A stretch of DNA of 64,000 bases. Origin: Siphonodentalium dalli. Lineage: Eukaryota; Mollusca; Scaphopoda; Gadilida; Siphonodentaliidae. The translations under genes and the position numbers were made by a program. The notes under the pieces are model-generated. The model saw only the letters and a list, made by a program, of their open reading frames with translations, was not told the DNA's origin and ran no database searches. Positions 15,201 through 26,800 of the stretch are shown piece after piece. Numbering within the stretch: position 1 is the stretch's first letter; each line of letters begins with the position of its first letter. The stretch covers positions 281,227,426-281,291,425 of the forward strand of contig CP136063.1 of the NCBI GenBank assembly GCA_032622095.1. The letters are read 5' to 3'.

Positions 15201-18200
15201 AAGGTTTATATGTTAGTGGTGATATATTGCACACAACTCAGTTCTGAAGTATAGCAGTGAAAATGTTAAGGTTTATATGTTAGTGGTGATATATTGCACA
15301 CAACTCAGTTCTGAAGTATAGCAGTGATGATGTTAAGGTTTATATGTTTTTTCCAGATTGCCCGTTTTGGTATTGGGGGAACTGTGATAGCTAAAACTGT
15401 GTCAAGTGCAACAAAAACATTGACTGCAGCGATAGTGCCAGAGGTGGCTAATATCCCTCTACCTACTGGGTATGTATACCTATATTCATTACTCGCAGCA
15501 ATAGTGCCAGAGGTGGTAATATCCCTCTACCTACTGGGTATGTATGCCTATATCACATGAACACATATTATATCAATAAAAAAGCCATTAGATATTTTCT
15601 TATCTCTCACTAGTGGCGAATAAGTGCGGGCTTCCCGCCAACTTGGCAAGGCACCAACTAATGACTTTACATTGAATCAGGCAGATTAATACTATTTCGT
15701 AAAGTCCCACATGGCAACAACACCAGACAATGCAAAATGATTGCTTTGTTCATTAAAGTTAAATTATTGTCTAACTTCGTGCACTAACCAAAATAGACAC
15801 AAAAACAAAGAGGCAAATTGGGCCGTTATATTTTCCGTTGGCAGCTGGAGCGCTCAATACTGTTGTATACGGTTGTGAAGCATCTCAGCCAACAATGGAA
15901 ATGTGTGCATTTTTAATCTTCTGTTAAGGATTTTGATTTGTTAAAAAGGCATAAAGCTAAAGTTTTTTAATGTGATATACAAGATCTTCAACTCGTTATG
16001 TTGGGATACAAGATTTTATGAAACTCAATTGATAAATTTGATTCACAACTCGTCTACTCCTTGTGAATCAAATTTAACAAACTTGTTTCATAAAATCTTA
16101 TAATCCAATATAACTCATTGGAGATCCTCAATATTCATTATTTGCTATGAGAGAATTGTATGGTCTAATGCCAATGCAACAATAACTGTGAGCATTGGAT
16201 ATCTGCCATCTACAAAGGCCGCAGTCAATTCATTGACTGTTTTAGACAAAGAACAAGTAATTGGTTAAGCGCTGTATAAAACCAAATATTATATCCAAAT
16301 TGTTCCCAGAGGTCGCCTGAATAGCAATATCTATTTGTTTGTGAACTATTTTACTGAAAAGAGACAAATCCAAGGTTGATCTTCTCTATTAACCCTTTCT
16401 GTACTAAATGGATTCTCCCACACAGTCATAAACGTATACATTGGAATGGTCTATTATTCATTTGGAGGGATGTTCAGCAAATATGAGCAGTCAACAGACA
16501 ATACAAAGTGCAGAAGGAATCTTATTCATTGATGGGAAATGTTCAGATAATAAGTTCAATAATTGTCATTTGTAGATCTTATTATATGAACATTTCCTAA
16601 AGGATAACTACTCATCAATGAGTATTCAGTATATAAATGGTTAAATAGAGAGTAATCAATTGGTTCCGATAATTACGTTATATGATGCACGAGAGGCGAG
16701 AGATGTCGGTAAGAAACGAGTGTGCGTTAGCGCACAAGTTTCTTATCCAAACGTCTCTCACCTCGAGTGAATTATGAACGTAAATCTCAGAACTAATTGA
16801 TTACTCTATTAATTACACTTTTGCATCAATTTGGTTCGCCAAATAAGATTAAAACTCACAGGATTCATGAAAATTCAGTCTAGATCAGTGAGCGACGTAA
16901 TGTCAATGACGTCACGAGAAATGACATAATTCACTAGTGACATTACCATTTTTAATTAACAGCATTTTCAATGGAAATCGTGCATAGGATTGTAATAAAA
17001 CTTTTTCTTTGCTAAATACTCATGGACTAGCTCTTCCCTTAGAATAGGATGTTTGTTGAATTTGTTATCTGAACATCTCCCACTAATGAATAGAAATCTT
17101 TATGCAATCATATTATTTGTTCGTCTGTCTGTCGTCTGCTTAGATTTCCTGAAAATCTGTTCAAATGAAGAATAGACCTGGACAATGTTCTTATATAACT
17201 GAAAGGGAGAATTCATTCTGTAAAGAATTATGATATAGTTCATCCCGCATAGTTGAGACATTTCATAATATAGAACCGTCATTCTGAACCCAGTGAATTT
17301 CCTGTGTCTCTACCCTTTCTATATTAAATGTTATTCTTTCAGAGGGAAGGTACTACTGAACATTGAGCGACTCTTATGGATAGCGGAGATGTACATTCTA
17401 ACAGTTGAGGAATCTCACACGAGCCCACGAGGAATCCCTCCCCATGGTGCTTCATTCCAAGGTTATCCAATCAACTTATTCATCACATGTGAATCAAATA
17501 AACAAGAGTTCGTTCTTGTGGTGAGTAACATTGTAATTGTGCATGATCGCACAGAACATTTTAAGGATAAGATAATTTATTTCCAACATACACATATACA
17601 TACAAAACATAGAAAGAACAAGAGGTGAACTGTGAATAATAAATATGAGATGGCTGGGATACGCATTTTAAAGTGACATATAAGGCCACATTAACTTAAT
17701 TATATGTTTCTCAGGCACTTTTATTTTCAAAACAAGGGGGGAGGTAGGTATTTATTTTTATTATTTTAGACCAAAATTTACCGGGAAGCAGGTTTTTATG
17801 TCTTAATTTTTATGGGGAAATTTTGCGGGAGGCAGGTTTTTATACGTGACTTTTTACAACAAATTTTATATTGGGAGGTGCGCTACGAGATGCCTGTTCA
17901 AGATTCAAGATGATGCCAAAATGTGTCTCCCTTCATAGGTGGATGAAAAAATTGATATATAATATACTAAATGCAGTACATGTATGGCAAATTGATATTA
18001 ATAACATTGACTGAACTGAATTATTTAAGTGATATTTAAAATATTCAGTTCAGTCAATGTTATTAATATCAATTTGCCATACATGTACTGCATGTAGTAG
18101 AATTTAAAACTAGTTTTTAATATACAGCATGGAGATGTATTCATCATCATATCATAGTATTGAGCTTCCTGTAGGAACGAGAAGAACTTGTAGTTTACAA

Positions 18201-20798
18201 ACTTTCATGTTTGCAGATTGAAAACCCTTGAATTTTGGGGTTAAATTAAAATATGACTGGCTGTTTTGATTTTGATTGAAATTTTAATGTAAAATAAAAA
18301 GTGAATGGAAGGTGCAGGTTTTTCGTATATTTATTTGGAAGAAGCGGCCAAATATGTTCGCAACTTCAGCCGCCTTCAGCTCCATCGATACACTGTCGAA
18401 CACATCCCTCTTTCGTTTGGAAACACTGACATTTACGGAACTCTCATCACATTCACAATGAACGGAATTATCCTTCATAAAATTGTCAGCAACCGTTTGT
18501 GTTGTGTCGGAAGTCTCTGTTGATTATCCTCCATGGAATCAATACATGTCCATTTTCAATAACGCAAATATTTAGCAGCGCCATGTTTTTGAGGTGGTGC
18601 GTTCGATATGCGTTCGGAGTAGTTGGAAATAGCCCTTACTCAATGACCGGCTAACTGCAGTTACACACATGATATAAACGGAACACGCGGGTGCACATTT
18701 ATAGCAGGCGGCGGGCACTTTATATACTTTTGATTTTCGTTGTCGAATAAAAAGCTCCCAACGGCGGATTTTTAAGGGGCGCGGCGGTGCCTGAGAAACA
18801 TATAATTAAGTTAATGTGGCCTAAACATAAACTTAGACCTAATTATCTCATCGTGATCAATTAACCCTTTACCCAACAAACCGGCCAAAACCGGCCAAAT
18901 AAAGCTTCAACAGCCTAAAATATCTTCGGTCTGTCTCAATAGAACCATACAAATATGGGTATCATTGGAACCGGCTCTTTGACCACATTGTGATAGTTAC
19001 AGTTATGCCCTGTGCCAATGCATTTTCTTATATATGCGAGTCGACCATAGGTCGCCTCGCATATATAAGAGAATGCATTGGCCTAAAAAAAATCTTTTTT
19101 AACACTTTTTACCATTTTTTCTTACATTCTTTAACAATTTTATAATTTTTAATGTGTTAAGCCAATGCATTCTCTTATATATGCGAGGCGACCTATGGTC
19201 GACTCGCATATATAAGAGAATGCATTGGCACAGGGCCATTCTGTTGGGTAAAGGGTTAAAGGGATGGGCCTTTGTTGTAGGTTATAATTTAGAAATATAA
19301 ACATTCATAAAATTATGATAATTTCCTCAAGATATACTAATAGTATTGCATAATGATTATATGGATGCGATATTATTCACAAAACAGGATTTGTGTCAGA
19401 GAAAAAGAAGGTCAATTTTATTTTTATTTTCTTACAAAAACCACAGTGAATTGTTTATTAGCAGAGTCACGATATTGCGGCATTTCCTTATTAAGATTTG
19501 CGTGCAATATACGTCGGTTGTAAAACCCCTAATGTGGTGCATCTACAACTTACAACTCACGATAGTATCATAGTAAATGTAGATGTTACTATTTTAACAG
19601 CAATACCTACCGTGAATGCCGCCCATATCTTTAATAGTATCAGTTACTTTTATAAAGAGCTGTTATGCCCGAGACGAACGAGCTGCTCCTTCACAAATGT
19701 TTCTTATGCTCAAATCCTATAAACATAACAGGATGCATACAGACCAGCATTTAGCTTATTTTCAAGGTGTAGTGACTTCTTCCTGGCACAAAAATAAGAT
19801 GAAGTGGTTTTTGAGGACCTTTTTCCTATTTCCGTCGGCTAACTTTGAAATTTTCTGGGTGACTTCCACTTTGCCCAGCTGTAAAATGAGGTTGAAATAG
19901 AGCAACCATATGGCGAAGCCGTTCATCTCGCCATGTAGACTAGTCCCTGAAGATGCATTAAATTCCTCAATGGACCCCTAACAAGTGACCACAGATGCAC
20001 ATTGAGCATGAATAAGGGTTATTGAAAGGCCTAAATATATGGTACCGTAAATTTGCAGAATGAGGTCTAAATTGGTAGATGACATAATGCCCAATGGGTG
20101 CACTTCACCATCTAGGAACTTAAATCTGAGTCTTGGTCTCTCATAGCAAATGAGGCCATGCAGATTGAGGCCCACAGAGGATGAATTGGTGATGCTAGCC
20201 CACTGTCCAGCACCATATTATCAGATCTGGTTATTAAGGCCATTTATATGGAACTATGTTTTGTCTTGGCTTTCCAATGTATTTGTTTTACATGAACACT
20301 GGTGCCCAATTGAAATGATCTACAAAGTCTAGTTATTTTTTTCAGTGCCACAGCAATGAGACTCTGGAGTCGGTGAGGCAGAAAGTTGGTCACAGATTAC
20401 AGATTTCTCTTGAGAACATCCAGCTGTTTGCTAACGAAAAACTGGTTAGTACATCACCATGGTTACCGACAGCGTGGTTAGTACATCACATGTAGATGGT
20501 TTTATAGTTAAACTGGTTAGTACATCACATGTAGATGGTTTTATAGTTAAACTGGTTAGTACATCACATGTAGATGGTTTTATAGTTAAACTGGTTAGTA
20601 CATCACATGTAGATGGTTTTATAGTTAAAATTATTGGTACATCATTTCAATACCTGCCACTGTATTGTACAAAATTGATACAAATTGCTGTGGGGATTGT
20701 TTTAGTGTTGCATGTGGCATTTCTGCAAACAGCAAAAATAGATTGGTGAATGCCAAGTAGTTACAACAAAGACTACTGAGATAACACAGACTATCTTG

Positions 20799-20832
<34 letters not shown>

Positions 20833-23800
20833 TAATAATATATAGCATTTGTAAAGTGCCTTATCCCATGAGGCCCAAATTATTACAATTATTACCCTGA
20901 TGAGCCTAAACTCTCAGTGGCCATCTAATGCTCCCCAGGTACAGGGGGAGGTAGAGCCGAGAGGATACTATGTGACTATCATTCTGACAAGATCTTTCAA
21001 TGCTCATAATCAGGCACCCTTATAAAGCATGGCTGGTGCAAAGCAGACACAGTACGAGTGACCTTGCTCAAGGGTCATATTAGATTCAAACAGTGTAAAA
21101 TCCTACAATTGCACATCGCTCAAAGGGGCCAAGCCTCTGTTGTGTGAAAACTGGCAATAGACCACCGACCGGCTGCGAACTTGTCTCGCTGTGTTGACCG
21201 CGAAGACAAGTTCAACACACTAACCACTGGACCACGGAGCTCCAATTCGGCAAGTTTGAGCCTGACACAAACCGTGTCTTGTCATGATAATGGGACAAGT
21301 TCCAATGGATGTCAATTGCATAATAAAGCAGGGAGCAAACTCTAGTTATGATCATGTTATAGTTTTGAAAAGTATAAAATATTTTGTTTTTCAGCTTGGT
21401 ACAACTAAGGACCAAAAATTGCTGCATCAACTAGATTTTGAAGACAATCAGACAATACAGGTGCGACTCCTGTCAAAGGTTACTACGAGTCAATGGTCCA
21501 TCTCCAAAGATGTAAGTATCAAAGGTTACTACGAGTCAGTGGTCCATCTCCAAAGATGTAAGTATCAAAGGTTACTACAAGTCTGTGGTCCATCTCCAAA
21601 GATATAAGTATCAAAGATTACTACGAGTCAGTGGTCCATCTCCAAAGATATAAGTATCAAAGATTACTACGAGTCAGTGGTCCATCTCCAAAGATGTGTT
21701 AGTATCAAATATCATAAATTGCATCATCTCAAATGTTTCATAGTGTAGATACAAGCCTGAAAATAGTGTATCTCCTTCAAATATATCTTGGACACTGAAA
21801 CTAATGGTTATATATTCTTGCTTGCAAGAAATCTAGAAGTCGTAAAAAAAAAATTGGTATGCAATACCTCGAGTACGCGCACTTGTCAAATGCCAATTAA
21901 TGGCGATATATTATTTGGACCAATCATGCGAGTCCTTTCACTATAACAGCGATGGAAAGACAAGACCTCATTCATTTTACATTCTTCTAGACGCATTTTT
22001 TATCTGTTCATTTCTCATGAACGTTTCTCTTTATGCTATTGCGAACGACAACACGCAGTTGCCTAATTTCGTGCACTACGCACATGTTTTTTAATTTTCG
22101 CAATTTAGCTTTACAATTGTTCAACAATCTTTTATTCTACAATACTGTCTTATTAATGACAGTAGTCCGTGGGTGGATATTTTCATTAACAAATATTTCA
22201 ATTTTGTTTTATTTACGAGAATCACTTCGAACAAATATCGTTTTTGTTTGCATAAAACAATACTCAATAAAACAAACCGATGCTCTTTCGAGTCTTTCGG
22301 GTTCTCGTCGGGATTTTTTAACACTGCACCGGATGCAATATCGTGTTGTCGTCTCCACTAAGCTCCAGTTTGGAGTTTGGTCCCTGACAAAATCCTATCC
22401 AAATGTATTAGATGTAATACTTTACAATATTTTACATTACAATATTTTACAATAATTTTCCTCACGGATGCTAGATAACATAGCCACAGTGTGGCTTGCC
22501 TCTTTTCTCTACATTGCACATCAGGCTCAATGCTTTTCCGATGAAAACTTTATAATGTTATTTCCCTCCGACAGGTAGGGGTGCCACGATTAAGCGTATA
22601 ATCGATGAAATGTTGATACAGCCGATATTCGATGACCATTTTCGGCTGCGATTACTCTGAGTTCTTTATATCGGATGTCGAAAAGTACCGGACATATTTG
22701 GATACCCTGTTTTACAGTTTAATATCCAACGGACAGGTTAACGATCATTGATCGCGCAAAGATATTGGTAACGCATTGTGCTCATTACTAATTACCGGCT
22801 TTCCTTCCCACGAGTCAGTAACGATTGCTCTCGCAATTTTCTATTCATGGGTATTCACCATTTGCACTTGTCCACCTGGTTACCATCAATATTAAAATAT
22901 GTGAAGTTATATTTAGCACATTTCCCATCTCCGTTAATTTATGGGCATGTGAAATTGTCAGTGGACTTGGGTATATCACACAATGACCTTTGATTTGAGA
23001 CAACCCCAACTTATAATTATATTACCGGTGCAATTACACCCTTCTAATCAACGAAACTATATTTTGTGTCATGGGAAGGACAGTCTCGGTGGTTTCTGAT
23101 ACAAATTATGCACATGTGAATATTATGCACTACTTCCTCTGTCCTTGCTATTAGATACGCTTCATCGATTCTAATCTAGTATTGACTGTCGATTATCACG
23201 TTCAATGATCGTGGCACCTCTGCTGACGTGGCACCTTCTCTTGCACCCTCCATTAACTTGGAGACTCCGCTGGAGTTGGTTGGTGGACAGGCCTCCTCCC
23301 TCAGGGTCGCGGCGTCCATAGCCCCCGCAGAGAAGGGCAGCGATGGTGGTCCAAGTGCAGCTGCCCTTGGTCCTGCCTCCGGTTCCGCCGGGTTCGCACT
23401 ATCGCTGCACCAGCCGGCCACTTGCTACAGCTACCACATCAGTAGTCCGTTTAGCTGGCAAGCCCCGGTGCCCTCGGCACATTGCCTGCCTACGCAGTTC
23501 AATGTGTCCACTGCCACTGCTTCCACTCCAGGGGTTTTGACCGCACAGGTTCTGACCTGTCCTCCATTCGTCGACGTCTTTTCCGGCATCCGTCCCTCCC
23601 GGTTTTGGGGTGGGTATGTATCCCTATTATTCACCTGTGTTCTTTCCTCCACCAGTGTGGCCTTGCTTTGTACAGTTTCTGGCCTCTTTTGGGCTCCTAG
23701 GCCAGAACTTAGACTTAGTTTCCTTTCCGAGGCTCTGGAATTTCTTGCCTCATCAAACCAGGTGACCTGGTCGGGATACTTGCCCCTTTCCCCCCATCTC

Positions 23801-26800
23801 CGGGACGGACGGTGCTGTTCAGAGACGAGGACGTGCTGTCGCAACATCTCCTGGATTTGGCAGCGTTTGATGCGTGTCCGAGTTCGCCATGCCCATCCGA
23901 GAGTGCCTTCCCTAGGGTCATTTCGGATGGGTCAGTCCTTCGGTCTTAGGATAACAATTGCGCACAATTTTGCATGCATTACCAGCACGATACTAACAGC
24001 ACAGAAAAAGGAAGAACAAACAGCGCCATTCTCTTGTTTCCTCCATTCACATGGAGCCTCCGCTGGAGTCGGATGCGGGACATGCCTCCTCCTTATTGGT
24101 CGCGGCCTCCTGAGCCATCCGCAGAGAAGTACGCCTGTCTTCCACAACCGAAGGACTGCATGGGGCCCACATATCAAGAACAAAAACCAACATGTGACGA
24201 TTTTCCTCTGCCAACTCTATACAGCCAGCGCAGCAGGCTCAGGGTCTGTTAGTGGTCAAGCCTCCTCTATTTGTAGTCGCGGCTTCCACAACCTTCGCAG
24301 AGACAGGAAACAATGAATTTTCCTCTGTCCACTCGGTACAGCCTGCGCTGCAGGCTCGAAATCTGTTGGTGGTCATGCCTCCTCTATTTGTAGTCGCGGC
24401 TTCCACAACCTTCTCAGAGATGGGCAACAATGAATTTTCCTCTGTCAACTCGGTACAGCCTGCGCTGCAGGCTCGGAATCTGTTGGTGGTCATGCCTCCT
24501 CTATTTGTAGTCGCGGTTTCCACAACCTTCTCCGAGATGGGCAACAATGAATTTTCCTCTGTCAACTTGGTACAGCCTGCGCTGCAGGCTCGGAATCTGT
24601 TGGTGGTCAACCCTCCTCTATTTGTAGTCGCGGCTCCCACAACCTTCGCAGCGACGAGCAGCGATGGAGGTTCTGCAGCATCTACCGCTGGTTCTGTCTC
24701 AGTCCATCCAGGTTCATGCTGTCACGGCACATAGCGGTTTTCTGAAACCTTTCTTGCCTTGGCTACCTCATTATTCCTAGTCGCCGACAAGTGGCATTCA
24801 TTCGACTGAGTGTTTTGTACAATATTACCTTCGTTTCCTTGGTCAGTCTGCTTTCTGCCATATCGCATTGCTCTGGCTATGTGCCGCATTCAGGAACTGC
24901 TCCTGAATCCGTTTCTTTCGCCTCCATTCTCACCTCCGTTCTTATCCCGTCGGGGTATTCCAGGTGTTGTTGAGACCTGTCTTTATAGTTTTGGGCCTTC
25001 TAATCTGTTAGATTTTTATTCAACAATTAGGCCGCTTTTATGAGACAAACCTAGACGTATTATGGACTTGATCGTGTGTGTGAACCTGATAAGTTAGTAT
25101 GCGGGTGCTATTTCTCACAGGGGAAATTGGCGCTCTACTCACTTCGCTGAACATATCATGAATATCGACCGTTCAGCTCCATTGACACTATCGTCTGAAC
25201 TACGCTCATTTTCAATTTTACTTCTAGATTTGGGATGTCTCTTTCAGTGACCACCTAACACCATGGGATTTCATCATATAGCGTATCAGCATTTCATTGG
25301 TGTCTAGGCGTCATGTACGTAGTCCATTTTGTTATCGTCTTTGTCACAGTGCTCAGACTTTGAACCAAGAATATTTTCCAATTCTATGTTATCACTCGGG
25401 CCGAGTGTTTAACATCACTTGGCAAGCGTGATTCTAATTCTAATCTGATTTAGCGATTACCGATTCTCACCTTTGCGACATTTCACAATTATTGCCGCAT
25501 GCCCATCGGTGCTTGCTCATACCAGTTGGCGGGTTATCACAGTTTTTTTAACTTTCTGCTAACCTACGGTATGGGTTCCCTATACCACCACCTGACGAAC
25601 GATATTAAACTAAGTTCCACATTTTTTTTGAAACCATGCAGGCCGGTTCATTGCATCACAGATTGGCCGTATGATCAGACAGTGTTCCATTCGCGGTATT
25701 AGTTCCTCTCCTTGTTTACCCGTACACTTCAATTTCCAGTTCCTTGGCTTGGTGTACCAGAGGCAGGCAATCTTTCCATTTTGGTCCCCTCCCTTATGTG
25801 TATGTTTTTTCTTTCCAGGGTCATGATTTCCAGGGCTCAACTCAGTCATGTTTTCCTGGTGTATCCCTGGTTCCCCCATTGGTCTGAGCCCAACGGTTTC
25901 TCATATCTCCCCTGGGTCTCTCGGTCGGGCTCAATATACTGTCAAGTCAGTCATACCGCACTGAGCATTGCCTCATTTTGTGAGATCCATTCTGAGTATT
26001 GATTCAGCTTTTCTGGCGGGGGGTGGGGGGGTTTGTGGGCCAGTCAGCATCCTCTGGATGTCGTGCTAGTGCTGCTTCATCCTCTAAGGAGGGGGGGGGG
26101 GTGGGGTAGGTTCCTTTATCCTATTAGGTACATGAATGAATGAGTTATCCCCCTTGCCTATGACCAATGTTTATCCTGGACACCTTCACCCTGTGATCAT
26201 TACTAGTAGGACACATGAAGTACGTGGTGTTTCCTTTTAGGAGGCTCAGTTGTTTTTGAGTTTATCTGAACTATTACATATGGGACACAATGATCTATTT
26301 TTTGGCACATGTCCACCAAGAAATCTTTTTGGTACAGGATGCAGGTCTTTTCTGCTTCAGCAGGTGGGTTTCATGGACATAGTCGGATTATCTGCCTCGT
26401 GGCCTCCTCCTCTTCAAGAATTCTAATTATAACCATTAGTTTCAGTGTCCAAGATATATTTGAAGGAGATATAATATTTTTTTACCCAAAATATGTATCT
26501 CCTATAATAAATATCTTGGACACTGAACATAGAGGGCCCTCCCAGTTGGGATCAACGTTCCCGCCCCGCGCACTCGGTCAAACGCATCAAACACACAGGA
26601 GGAAGAAATTAAAATGAATGAGGTCTTGTCTTTCCATCGCTGTTATAGTGAAAGGACTCGCATGATTGGTCCAAATAATATATCGCCATTAATTGGCATT
26701 TGACAAGTGCGCGTACTCGAGGTATTGCGTACCGATTTTTTTTTTTACGACTTCTAGATTTCTTGCAAGCAAGAATATATAACCATTAGTTTCAGTGTCC

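Larger units (their letters stand above)
21768..26471. mobile_element. Candidate 4.7-kb composite transposon
   Basis: The left end gtatctccttcaaatatatc onward (about 44 bp) is exactly inverted at 26427-26471. The first ~215 bp also recur inverted at 26611-26800 in the neighbouring small element. Inside are AT-rich sequence, a possible hAT insertion (22572-23226) and a GC-rich degenerate island. It fills intron 12. Whether one mobile unit or several nested ones made this cannot be settled by eye. Confidence 0.65.

Noticed and set aside
13742-15349. CRISPR array
   Set aside because: Units are head to tail with no unique spacers, in an intron of an animal gene. The same applies to the 34-, 35-, 25- and 20-bp arrays.
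18284-18478. 64-codon minus-strand frame in the family F element as a gene
   Set aside because: Short, internal to a non-autonomous element, no recognised domain.
19014-19083. Rho-independent terminator
   Set aside because: The perfect hairpin recurs many times as a MITE component in a eukaryotic intron.
20150-21250. Functional tRNA in the accactggaccacggagct segment
   Set aside because: No paired arms or anticodon stem could be fitted; it looks like the tail of a dispersed repeat.
23228-24316. 362-codon open frame as an intact protein gene
   Set aside because: Composition is low-complexity, the plausible protein signal moves between frames, and the region lies within a transposon-like insertion.
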